From contig NZ_AZWO01000013.1 in NCBI RefSeq assembly GCF_000514775.1, forward strand, positions 86,501 through 150,500: a stretch of 64,000 nucleotides of DNA, given 5' to 3'. The DNA comes from Salinispora pacifica CNR114 (lineage in GTDB: Bacteria > Actinomycetota > Actinomycetes > Mycobacteriales > Micromonosporaceae). The notes below the pieces were generated by a model. The model did not search any database. It was not told the origin of the DNA and saw only the letters and a program-made list of their open reading frames with translations. Made by a program: the position numbers and the translations under genes. Shown here piece by piece: positions 42,312 to 50,323 of the stretch (the first letter of the stretch is position 1; every line of letters starts with the position of its first letter).

Positions 42312-43832
42312 TCAGGACTGTCCACGGGGACCGGAGGCGGGCGGCCCGTACCAGCCGGGCGGTGGCGGATAGCCGGGCGGGGCGGGGTGGCCGGACGGTG
42401 GTGGATAGCCGGGCGGGGCGGGGTGGCCGGGCGGTGGTGGATAGCCGGGCGGTGGTGGATAGCCGGGCGGAACGGACGGCGCAGGCGGCGCAAGCACGAC
42501 CGGGATCGGTACCACCGGCTCCTCCGGCGCCGCCACCGCGCGCTGCGACCCATCCGGGAACCGCAGGTGGTAGCGGTGCCCGTCCCAAACGCCAGCCGGG
42601 ACGCGCGGATCCCGGCCGACGAAGAACGACCGGTAACCACTGATCAGCTCCAGCAGGTACCGCTCCTCGGCCAGCGCCCGCTCTCGCTCCGCCGGGCGGT
42701 CATCCAGCCCACGACGCATCCCGTCGCGCAGCAGCGCGAGCCGGGTGGCGGCGAACTGGTAGCCGCGCATCGCCTTCCGCCCCTGGTCGCCACCGACCCG
42801 CTTGGCCCACACCCGGGCGGCGTGCCGGCGGCCGAGATTGCTCAACGTCGCCACCTCCGGCGGGGTGAGCCAACCGGAACGGACGTAGTCGGGCAGGACC
42901 CGCTCGGTGAGCCGCCCTTCCCAGGAGCGCAGCCAGATCGCCAGCCCAACCATGCCGAAGAAGATCGGCACCATCACGCCGATAAGGCCGTAGAGCTGAA
43001 TCAACAGCTCCCCGGTGGCCTGGGTCAACGTCGGCAGCAGGTTCCAGGCACCGTGCAACATCATCGCCAGTAGCAGGCCGGCCGCGGGAGCCAGCACCCG
43101 CACCCGCCGGTCGGCGCTACGGGCGGCGATTCCCAGCCCCACCCCGGTCATGGAGGTGAACAGCGGGTGGGCGAACCCGAAGAGCAGGATCCGGACGATG
43201 AAGATCGCGATAACCTGCTGCGTGCCGGTTGCCGGACCGAACTCCTCCACGCCCGTCCGATATCCATATCCGCCGAGATAGAGGATGTTCTCCACCATCG
43301 CGAAGCCGATCGCGGAGAGCCCGCAGTAGACCAGGGCGTCGGTGATTCCGGAGATCTCCCGCCGCCGGAAGATCAGCAACAGGATCGGCCCCAGCGCCTT
43401 CGTCAGCTCCTCGATGAAGGGCGCGACCAACACCGCCGTAAGCGCGGTCGGCAGCCCCGCCGCCTCGAACCGGCCCGCGGCGAAGGTGTTGACCAACAGC
43501 GACACCGTGGTGGAGACGAACGCACCCCAGGCAAAGCAGAAGACCAGGTACCGCAGCGGCTCCGGCTCATACCGATCGAGCCAGAGAAAACAGGCGACCA
43601 GCACCGGGACCGGAAGAACCGCCGCGATCACACCGATCAGCAGCGCCTCCGCGCCGAGGCTCTCGCCCAGTTGCCAGACCATGACCAGAGCGGAGGCCGC
43701 GATCAGCAGGATCACCAAGGCGAGAACGAGTAAGCGACGCCAGTTCCGGCGGCGGGACGGCATCTGCGGAGCAGCCGTCGGTGCGGCGCTGGTCGGCGAC
43801 GGCGGGGGCGCGCCGGGCGGGGTGTCGGCCAT
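42312..43832 (-). CDS. PrsW-family intramembrane metalloprotease
   Basis: A 506-residue protein with about eight hydrophobic segments (about 30-290). PrsW motifs are 'FIEELTKALGP' (EExxK type), 'GFAMVENILYLGG' (ENxxY), 'FAHPLFTS' and 'MLHGAWN', which together form the glutamic/metal active site. PrsW of Bacillus cleaves the anti-sigma factor RsiW; the target here is unknown. The C-terminal 55 residues are PPGYPPP-type repeats that could bind surfaces or partners. The ATG at 43832 lies 6 nt after TACGCT (leaderless). Confidence 0.9.
   Translation of the reverse strand: MADTPPGAPPPSPTSAAPTAAPQMPSRRRNWRRLLVLALVILLIAASALVMVWQLGESLGAEALLIGVIAAVLPVPVLVACFLWLDRYEPEPLRYLVFCFAWGAFVSTTVSLLVNTFAAGRFEAAGLPTALTAVLVAPFIEELTKALGPILLLIFRRREISGITDALVYCGLSAIGFAMVENILYLGGYGYRTGVEEFGPATGTQQVIAIFIVRILLFGFAHPLFTSMTGVGLGIAARSADRRVRVLAPAAGLLLAMMLHGAWNLLPTLTQATGELLIQLYGLIGVMVPIFFGMVGLAIWLRSWEGRLTERVLPDYVRSGWLTPPEVATLSNLGRRHAARVWAKRVGGDQGRKAMRGYQFAATRLALLRDGMRRGLDDRPAERERALAEERYLLELISGYRSFFVGRDPRVPAGVWDGHRYHLRFPDGSQRAVAAPEEPVVPIPVVLAPPAPSVPPGYPPPPGYPPPPGHPAPPGYPPPSGHPAPPGYPPPPGWYGPPASGPRGQS
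42367..42470 (+). repeat. 36-bp / 18-bp tandem repeats coding for the PrsW Pro-rich tail
   Basis: Two 36-bp units (42367-42402 and 42403-42438) differ by one base, followed by 18-bp half units. They encode PPGYPPPxGHPA-type repeats. Confidence 0.8.
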
Positions 43833-43838
43833 GCCGTC

Positions 43839-43844
43839 AGCGTA
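43839..43844 (-). promoter_or_regulatory. -10 box, leaderless prsW-like gene
   Basis: TACGCT on the minus strand, 6 nt before the ATG at 43832. Confidence 0.4.
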
Positions 43845-43884
43845 GTCATCACTGACCCGCCCGGCCGGCCACACCGCTGCCCGC

Positions 43885-43890
43885 TAGACT
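43885..43890 (+). promoter_or_regulatory. -10 box of the SAM-IV riboswitch transcript
   Basis: TAGACT ends 8 nt before the first paired bases of the riboswitch (43899), a typical distance to the RNA start. Confidence 0.45.
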
Positions 43891-43896
43891 GCAGAG

Positions 43897-43984
43897 CAGG
43901 TCACGAGCGCCAGCGACAAGCCCCGGCTTGCTGGCCGGCAACCCTCGTCGAGGTTCGCGGTGGGGTGCCCCGGGTGATGACCGG
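43897..43984 (+). ncRNA. SAM-IV riboswitch
   Basis: P1 is GGTCA (43899-43903) paired with TGACC (43978-43982). Inside it are the SAM-IV hallmark stretches GCGCCAGCGACAAGCCCCGG, GGCCGGCAACCCTC and GCGGTGGGGTGCCCCGGGTG. The ligand core resembles SAM-I, but the peripheral pseudoknot arrangement is the actinobacterial SAM-IV form. It ends about 80 nt before the ATG of the cysteine-desulfurase-like gene, so high S-adenosylmethionine would be expected to reduce expression. Confidence 0.85.
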
Positions 43985-44062
43985 GCCGGGCGCGGTGTGC
44001 GTCGGGCAAGCGCGGACCCCGCTCACCCGCCTGGGGTCCCTGACTCCGGAGAAGCCACCCTG

Positions 44063-45307
44063 ATGACCTGCGCCCTCACCCCGTCGCCGACCGTCGCCGG
44101 CCCACTCGCCGTGCTCGGCGTCCCCGGTCAGATCAACCTGGACTACGCGGCCAGCGCCCCGTGCGCGCAGGCCGCGACGGACGCCGTGACCGCGCTGCTT
44201 CCCTGGTACGCGAGTGTGCACCGGGGCGCCGGGGCCCTGTCGCAGCACTGCACCCTGGCCTACGAGCAGGCCCGGCAGACGGTCGGTGACTTCTTCGGCG
44301 CCCGCCCCGACGACCACGTCGTCTTCACCCGGAACACGACCGACGCGCTCAACCTGCTGGCCCGGGCGCTCCCCGCCGGCACCACGGTGGTGACGTTCGG
44401 CGGCGAGCACCACGCCAACCTGCTCCCCTGGCCGCGCGGGCCGGTCCGGCTACCCATGCCAGAGCACCCCACCGGCGCGGTCCGCGCGCTCGACGCCGCC
44501 CTCGGCGAACTGCGCCGCGGCGCCGACCGCGAGCCGCCGGTGCTGGTCGCGGTGACCGGCGCGAGCAATGTGACGGGCGAGCGGTGGCCCGTGGCCGAGC
44601 TGGCGCGGGTGGCCCGACGGCACCGGGCCCGGATCGCGGTGGACGCGGCGCAGCTCGCCCCGCACGCCCCCGTTGACGTCCGCGCCCTCGATCTGGACTA
44701 TCTGGCCGTCTCCGGTCACAAGCTGTACGCGCCGTTCGGCGCGGGAGTACTCCTCGGGCGGGCCGACTGGCTGGACGCCGCCCCGCCGTACCTGGCCGGT
44801 GGTGGCGCGACCAGCCACGTCGGCGGCGCGACCCACGACGTCCGGTGGGTGGCCGGACCGGCACGGCACGAGGCCGGCACGCCGAACCTGCTCGGCGCGG
44901 TAGCGCTCGCCGCGGTGTGTGACGCCCTCGCCAGCGCCGACCGGGCCGCGCTGCACGACGCCGAGCAGCGGCTGTTGGACCGGCTACGCGCGGGCCTCGC
45001 CGAGTTGCCGCACGCGGTCGAGCTGCACGCCTTCGAGCCGGCCGCGCCGCGGGTGGGGATCGTCTCGTTCGTGCTGGCCGGCCGGGACTCGGCCGAGGTC
45101 GCCGCGCACCTGGCCCGCCGGCACCGGATCGGGGTACGCGACGGACTGTTCTGCGCCCACCCGTTCGCCCGGCGGCTACTTTCGGAGGCGTCCGCCCGCA
45201 GCGGTCGGCGGGACCTGCCGGCGACCGCGCTGCGGGCGAGTATCGGGCTGGGTAGCACCCGGGAGCACGTGGACCAACTGCTGGCTGCACTCGCCGCGCT
45301 CGAATGA
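44063..45307 (+). CDS. Cysteine-desulfurase-like aminotransferase class V
   Basis: A 414-residue fold-type I PLP enzyme. 'INLDYAASAPC' opens the class V domain; 'FTRNTTDALNLLARAL', 'FGGEHHANLLPW', 'VDAAQLAPHAPVDV' and the PLP-Lys in 'AVSGHKLYAPFGAGVL' follow. It belongs to the IscS/SufS/EgtE-like group. A catalytic Cys is not obvious in the expected loop, which instead contains 'RDGLFCAHPFARRLL' with one candidate Cys. SAM-IV control ties it to sulfur or methionine metabolism. GGAG lies 13 nt before the ATG at 44063. It stands alone, without suf genes. Confidence 0.85.
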   Translation: MTCALTPSPTVAGPLAVLGVPGQINLDYAASAPCAQAATDAVTALLPWYASVHRGAGALSQHCTLAYEQARQTVGDFFGARPDDHVVFTRNTTDALNLLARALPAGTTVVTFGGEHHANLLPWPRGPVRLPMPEHPTGAVRALDAALGELRRGADREPPVLVAVTGASNVTGERWPVAELARVARRHRARIAVDAAQLAPHAPVDVRALDLDYLAVSGHKLYAPFGAGVLLGRADWLDAAPPYLAGGGATSHVGGATHDVRWVAGPARHEAGTPNLLGAVALAAVCDALASADRAALHDAEQRLLDRLRAGLAELPHAVELHAFEPAAPRVGIVSFVLAGRDSAEVAAHLARRHRIGVRDGLFCAHPFARRLLSEASARSGRRDLPATALRASIGLGSTREHVDQLLAALAALE

Positions 45308-45427
45308 CCGGCGGTTTCGCGACGGCTGTCGGGACGGCGTCCTGCGGATCCGGACCGATATGACGGGCGGCGGGGAGCCTGAACCACATCCCCGCCGGAT
45401 CGGCCCACCGCTGGCAAGGCTCCACAT

Positions 45428-46663
45428 CTACTCGGGCTGCTCCGGCTTTCCCTCGGACTGCTTTGGCTTCCCCTCGGACTGCTCCGGCTTCCCCTCGGAC
45501 TGCTCTGACTGCACCGCGCGCTTGTTCTGCTTCAGGTCGCCGAAGGCCTCGCGAACCAGGCGGTTCGCCTCCTCCTGGGCGATACCCGAGGCGACCAGGA
45601 GGTCGCTGGCGACGGTACGCACCTGGGCAACCACCACGCTGCCGGAGAAACCCACGCCCTCGGTGTACGCCCGCGCGGCCTCGCTGACCGCGCGCAGCGA
45701 CCGCTCGCGGGCCCGCTCCGGCTCCTCGCCGACGGCGAACTCGTGCCGGAGCAGCCGCACCGACTCAGCGAGGTGAATCATGGAGGCTGGCATCATGTCG
45801 GGGATCGGCTCTGCGTCCTCGACCAGGGTGATGGCACGCCGGGTCAGCGTGGTGGCGTTTCGAATCGCCCGTTCGATCGGGTCGGCCGCCTCCGCGTAGT
45901 GGGTCAACTCGTCGCGGCGGTGCCAACGCGCGGGGGACAGCGTGGCGGTCTCCTTCGCGCCCTGGATCGCCTCGTCGAACGATGCCACCTCCTCCTTGTG
46001 GTCACGGAGCTTCTCCAGCGAGCGTTCTACCTTGTCCCGGTCCCGTTTTCGCAGCCCCTCAGCGGTCGCGTCGAGCTGGTTGGCGAGCAGGTCCAACGCC
46101 GGCTGGGCCGCCCGGTTGAGCACCCGTACCGGGTTCAGCGGTAGCAGCAGCGCGGTCACCAGTAGCGCGGCGCTACCGCCGATCAACGCGTCGAGGAACC
46201 GCGGTATCTCCAGGTTGTGCCCGGCCGGGCTGAGCGTGACGATCAGAACAGCCGTCGCCGCCGCCTGGATCAGGATCGCGACGCTCCCGCCGGCGAAGAC
46301 GGTCAGGAGAATCGCCGAGGTCACCACGAGACAGAGCTGCCACGGCCCGGTGCCCAGCAGAAAGATCAAGAGGTCGCCGACCGCCACCCCGACCGCCACC
46401 CCGACGATCAGCTCCATCGTTCGACGGAAGCGCTGCCCGACCGAGACGGCGAGGGTACCGACCGCCGAGATCGGTGCGAAGACGGGCTGCGGGCTGCCCA
46501 GCAGCTCATGCGCCACCAGCCAGGAGATGCCGGCGGCGAGTCCCGCCTGCACGGAGAGCACCAACGTCGCGCGGACCCGGGACACCCGTTCCTGGAGAGT
46601 CGCCTGACCACGATGGCGCAGCCGCTGCACCGTCGCCGCGATCCGGGCGCCGTCGATGTCCAT
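45428..46663 (-). CDS. FUSC-family (aromatic acid exporter-like) membrane protein
   Basis: A 411-residue protein. Five or six hydrophobic segments (about 30-175) include 'GISWLVAHELLG', 'FAPISAVGTLAVSVGQRFRRTMELIVGVAVGVAVGD' and form the FUSC N-terminal half. A long charged helical cytoplasmic domain follows (about 180-375), then a repetitive Gln/Ser/Glu/Lys tail. FUSC proteins are thought to export aromatic acids or serve as structural membrane proteins. The open frame continues far upstream, but only sequence from the ATG at 46663 is family-like. Confidence 0.82.
   Translation of the reverse strand: MDIDGARIAATVQRLRHRGQATLQERVSRVRATLVLSVQAGLAAGISWLVAHELLGSPQPVFAPISAVGTLAVSVGQRFRRTMELIVGVAVGVAVGDLLIFLLGTGPWQLCLVVTSAILLTVFAGGSVAILIQAAATAVLIVTLSPAGHNLEIPRFLDALIGGSAALLVTALLLPLNPVRVLNRAAQPALDLLANQLDATAEGLRKRDRDKVERSLEKLRDHKEEVASFDEAIQGAKETATLSPARWHRRDELTHYAEAADPIERAIRNATTLTRRAITLVEDAEPIPDMMPASMIHLAESVRLLRHEFAVGEEPERARERSLRAVSEAARAYTEGVGFSGSVVVAQVRTVASDLLVASGIAQEEANRLVREAFGDLKQNKRAVQSEQSEGKPEQSEGKPKQSEGKPEQPE
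45437..45499 (+). repeat. Three 21-bp tandem repeats coding for the FUSC tail
   Basis: Units at 45437-45457, 45458-45478 and 45479-45499 are nearly identical and encode the heptad SEGKPEQ or SEGKPKQ. Confidence 0.85.
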
Positions 46664-46892
46664 ACCACCGCCATCCCGCGACCGAGTCGCTACACCAGCG
46701 AAGGTCGCTCGTCCCGGCCCACGGCGGGTACTACCCACCCCGCGCCCGGTCGAATCCTCTTCCCGGCAGTTCCGGACCGCGCCCGGAACGGACAGACAAC
46801 GAGCCGGGTGCGGTGCGGAGCGGAAAGGGCCGACACGAGGGCGGGCGTGGGTCGGGCGCGAGGGCGGGTTGGGGGTCGGGCGGCGCGGGTCG

Positions 46893-46898
46893 TAGCCT
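46893..46898 (+). promoter_or_regulatory. -10 box, leaderless FAD oxidase gene
   Basis: TAGCCT 6 nt before the ATG at 46905. Confidence 0.45.
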
Positions 46899-46904
46899 CG
46901 GCTC

Positions 46905-48299
46905 ATGGGTCCCCTCCTCGAAGAGCTGCGTGCCGCGCTCGGTGACGACGCGGTGTTGACCGACCCGGACCTACTCCGGACGCACCAGCGGGACGAGGCA
47001 GATCTCTGTGCCGCCGGCACACCACTCGTGGTCACCCGCCCCCGGGACACCGCCCAGGTGGCGGCGGTCGTACGCGCCGCGGCGCGGCACGGGGCGCCGG
47101 TGGTGCCGCAGGGGGCCCGGACCGGGCTGGCGGGCGCGGCGAACGCGGTGGATGGCGCCGTCGTGATCAGCACCTCGGCCCTGACCACCATCCTGGAGAT
47201 CGATCCGGTCAGCCGAATCGCGGTGGTACAACCGGGAGTGGTCAACGCGGCTCTCGGCACCGCGGTCGCCGAACACGGGCTGTGGTACCCACCGGACCCC
47301 GGCTCCTGGGAAACGTCCACCATCGGCGGGAACGTCGCCACCAACGCCGGCGGCATGTGCTGCGTGAAGTACGGCGTGACCACCGAGTACGTGCTCGGCC
47401 TCGAGGTGGTGCTCGCCTCCGGCGAGGTGCTGCGCACCGGACGGCGTACCGCGAAGGGGGTGGCCGGGTACGACCTGACCCGCCTCTTCGTCGGCTCCGA
47501 GGGCACCCTCGGGGTGCTCACCGAGGTGACCGTCGCGCTACGGCCCGCTCCGGCGGAGTCGCTGACCATGGTGGCGGTCTTCCCGAGCACCACCGCCGCG
47601 GGGGCCGCGGTGGCGAAGATCGCCGCCCAGGGTCTCTCCCCCAGCCTGCTGGAACTGCTCGACCAGACGCACCTGCGCGCCATCGAGGCGTACCGGCCGA
47701 TGGGCCTGCGCCAGGATGCGGCCGCGCTGCTACTCGCCGCCGTTGACACCGGCGCGCGCGCCGCCGACGACCTGGCCGCGCTCACGGCGGTCTGCACGGC
47801 GGCCGGCGCGGACGAGGTGTACGCGGCGACTGACGCGGCCGAGGCGGCGGCGCTGCTACAGGCACGACGACTGGCGCACCCGGCAATGGAACGATTCGCC
47901 GCTGACACGTACCCGGACGGTAACGGCGGCCTGGTCATTGACGACGTGGCGGTGCCGCGCGGATCGTTGGCCGCCATGCTCGACGGGGTGGCGCGGATCG
48001 CCGCCGAGTGCGACGTACCAATCGGTGTGGTGGGGCATGCCGGGGACGGCAACCTGCACCCGAACATCGTGGTCGACCGGGCGGACCCGGCGAGCCTCGG
48101 CCGGGGACGACGCGCGTTCGACGAGATCATGCGGTTGGGGCTCGAACTGGGAGGCACCTGCACCGGCGAACACGGAGTCGGCCTACTCAAACGCGAATGG
48201 CTGGCCGAGGAGGTCGGTCCGGTCGGGATCCGGGTCCACCAGGCGATCAAGGCGGCGCTGGACCCGACGGGCCTGTTCAACCCGGGCAAGGTGCTCTGA
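46905..48299 (+). CDS. FAD-binding oxidase/dehydrogenase (GlcD type)
   Basis: A 464-residue VAO/PCMH flavoprotein. The FAD domain (about 37-215) has 'VVPQGARTGLAGAANAVDG', 'GLWYPPDPGSWETSTIGGNVATNAGG' and 'KGVAGYDLTRLFVGSEGTLGV'. The C-terminal domain ends with 'VGHAGDGNLHPNI' and 'GTCTGEHGVGLLKREWL', the metal or substrate His motifs of D-lactate/glycolate dehydrogenases. It likely oxidises a 2-hydroxy acid such as D-lactate or glycolate. No GlcE or GlcF partners are adjacent. The ATG at 46905 is leaderless-type. Confidence 0.9.
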   Translation: MGPLLEELRAALGDDAVLTDPDLLRTHQRDEADLCAAGTPLVVTRPRDTAQVAAVVRAAARHGAPVVPQGARTGLAGAANAVDGAVVISTSALTTILEIDPVSRIAVVQPGVVNAALGTAVAEHGLWYPPDPGSWETSTIGGNVATNAGGMCCVKYGVTTEYVLGLEVVLASGEVLRTGRRTAKGVAGYDLTRLFVGSEGTLGVLTEVTVALRPAPAESLTMVAVFPSTTAAGAAVAKIAAQGLSPSLLELLDQTHLRAIEAYRPMGLRQDAAALLLAAVDTGARAADDLAALTAVCTAAGADEVYAATDAAEAAALLQARRLAHPAMERFAADTYPDGNGGLVIDDVAVPRGSLAAMLDGVARIAAECDVPIGVVGHAGDGNLHPNIVVDRADPASLGRGRRAFDEIMRLGLELGGTCTGEHGVGLLKREWLAEEVGPVGIRVHQAIKAALDPTGLFNPGKVL

Positions 48300-48348
48300 T
48301 CCGACCGGCCTGGTCGACCCGGCGAGGTGCGCTGACCCGGCGCCGTGG

Positions 48349-50175
48349 CTACGCGGAGGGGGCGGCGCGCTCCACCGGGTCCCCATCCCCCCGGTCGGCG
48401 GCGAAGCCGCGGACATCGGGTGCACCGAGCCGGGCCGTGTCGGCCGTCGCGTCATCCGGCATCAGCTGTGAGTTACGCTCCGCCGCCACCCGCGCCCGAT
48501 AGTGCGCCACCTCCCGGGCCCGGGTATCGGCGTCCCAGCCCAGCACCGCGCCCATCAGCTCCGCCGTGTGCTCGGCCGACTCCAGGCCACGGTGCGCGGT
48601 CTCGATGGAGATCCGGGTCCGCCGGTCCAGCACGTCCTCCAGGTGCAGCGCCCCCTCGGCCCGGGTCGCGTAGGTCACCTCGGCGGCCAGATACTCCGGC
48701 GCGCCGGCCAACGGCGCGCCGAGCAACGGTTCGGCGTCGATCAGGGCCAACAACTCCAGGGCGAGGCTGCCGTACCGTTCCAGCAGATGCTCGACCACGC
48801 CGACCGGCACCCCGTGCCGGCGGGCCAGGTCCGCCCGGTCCCGCCACATCGCCGAGTAGCCGTCGGCGCCGAGCAACGGAAGGTCGGCCGTACGCGACCG
48901 CCGGGCCGCGCCGAGCCGGCGTGCCGCCCGGTTCACCACGTCCGCGGCCATCACCCGGTACGTCGTGTACTTGCCCCCGGCGACCAGCAGCAGCCCGAGC
49001 ATCGGCTCGATCACCGCGTGTTCCCGAGACAGCTTGGAGGTGGAGTCCGCCTCGCCGGCCAGCAGCGGTCGCAGACCCGCGTACACGCCTTCGATGTCGG
49101 CGGTGGTCAACGGCCGGTCCAGGATGGTGTTGACCTGCGCCAGCAGGTACTCGATGTCCCGGGCGGAGGCCGCGGGGTGGGAGCGGTCCAGCCGCCAGTC
49201 GGTGTCGGTGGTACCGATGATCCAGTGCCCGCCCCAGGGGATGACGAAGAGCACGCTGGTGGCGGTCCGCAGGATCAGCCCGGTCTCACCGGTGATCGCC
49301 GATCGGGGCACCACCAGGTGCACGCCTTTCGAGGCCCGGACCCGAATCCGGGGGCGTAGCCCGACGTCATCGAGCATCCGCGACATGTCGTCGCTCCACA
49401 CCCCGGTCGCCGCGATCACGGTGCGGGCCCGTACCTCGAACTCGGCGTCCGGGGAGTCGGCCGGCGCCTCCAGATCCCGAACCCGAACCCCGGTCACCTC
49501 GCGGGCCTGCCGGATCAGACCGACGGCGCGCGCGCTGTTAACCACGGTCGCGCCAAGGCTGGCCGCGGTCCGGGCGAGGGTGACCACCAGCCGCGCGTCG
49601 TCGACCTGGCCGTCGTAGTAACGGATCGCGCCGGCCAGCCCCTCCGCCTTGAGGCTCGGGAAGGTCCGGCGGGCCCCCTCGCGGGTCAGGTGCCGGTGCA
49701 GCGGCATCCCTCGGCCGCCGCCGAAGACACCGGCGAAGGCGTCATACGCTGCCACGCCCGCGCCGTAGTAGGAGCGGCGCAACGTCCGGGCCGGCAGGTC
49801 CCGGAGCCCACCACCGGGCAGCGGCACCAGAAACGGCACCGGGCGGACCAGGTGCGGCGCGAGCCGGGTGGCCAGCAGGCCCCGCTCGGTGAGCGCCTCG
49901 TGGACCAGGCCGAACTCGAGCTGTTCGAGGTAGCGCAGGCCGCCGTGGATCAGCTTGCTGGACCGGCTGGAGGTGCCGGCCGCGTAGTCGCGCGCCTCTA
50001 CGAGGGCGACCTTCAGGCCACGCGAGGCGGCGTCCAGAGCCGCGCCAGCGCCGGTGACCCCGCCGCCAATGATCAGGACATCGAAGTGCTCGACCGCCAG
50101 GCGGCGCAGGTCGGCGGTGCGCCGCTGCGGAGAGAGCTGGCTGGCCGTCGCTCGGGACACATTCGGGTCACGCAC
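48349..50175 (-). CDS. glpD: Aerobic glycerol-3-phosphate dehydrogenase
   Basis: A 608-residue FAD enzyme. The dinucleotide motif 'DVLIIGGGVTGAGAALDAAS' is near residue 32, then 'GTSSRSSKLIHGGLRYLEQ', the GlpD hallmark. 'WGGHWIIGTTDTDW' and 'VAGGKYTTYRVMAADVV' complete the substrate and FAD regions. The C-terminal helical domain follows. It oxidises sn-glycerol-3-phosphate to dihydroxyacetone phosphate and feeds electrons to menaquinone at the membrane. The GTG at 50175 lies 6 nt after TACCGT, with GGAGG also just upstream. No glpF or glpK is adjacent. Confidence 0.93.
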   Translation of the reverse strand: MRDPNVSRATASQLSPQRRTADLRRLAVEHFDVLIIGGGVTGAGAALDAASRGLKVALVEARDYAAGTSSRSSKLIHGGLRYLEQLEFGLVHEALTERGLLATRLAPHLVRPVPFLVPLPGGGLRDLPARTLRRSYYGAGVAAYDAFAGVFGGGRGMPLHRHLTREGARRTFPSLKAEGLAGAIRYYDGQVDDARLVVTLARTAASLGATVVNSARAVGLIRQAREVTGVRVRDLEAPADSPDAEFEVRARTVIAATGVWSDDMSRMLDDVGLRPRIRVRASKGVHLVVPRSAITGETGLILRTATSVLFVIPWGGHWIIGTTDTDWRLDRSHPAASARDIEYLLAQVNTILDRPLTTADIEGVYAGLRPLLAGEADSTSKLSREHAVIEPMLGLLLVAGGKYTTYRVMAADVVNRAARRLGAARRSRTADLPLLGADGYSAMWRDRADLARRHGVPVGVVEHLLERYGSLALELLALIDAEPLLGAPLAGAPEYLAAEVTYATRAEGALHLEDVLDRRTRISIETAHRGLESAEHTAELMGAVLGWDADTRAREVAHYRARVAAERNSQLMPDDATADTARLGAPDVRGFAADRGDGDPVERAAPSA

Positions 50176-50181
50176 GCCTCC

Positions 50182-50187
50182 ACGGTA
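50182..50187 (-). promoter_or_regulatory. -10 box, leaderless glpD
   Basis: TACCGT on the minus strand, 6 nt before the GTG at 50175. Confidence 0.4.
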
Positions 50188-50311
50188 GCCCTCCTCGTCC
50201 CGGCCAGGGCAGCAGCGTATTCCGGAACACTCCGTCCCCACCGACCGACGGTGCTCCGACGACGCACGACGGTGAATCCGACGAGCTACTGCGGCGAATC
50301 CGACGGCAACG

Positions 50312-50317
50312 TACGGT
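50312..50317 (+). promoter_or_regulatory. -10 box, leaderless membrane subtilase gene
   Basis: TACGGT 6 nt before the GTG at 50324. A GTG at 50318 abuts the box and is therefore unlikely to be transcribed as a start. Confidence 0.4.
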
Positions 50318-50323
50318 GTGCCG

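Noticed and set aside
46664..48289. N-terminal extension of the FUSC open frame to 953 codons
   Set aside because: It is antisense to the FAD oxidase gene and has Ser/Arg-rich shadow composition; the FUSC family-like sequence begins at 46663.
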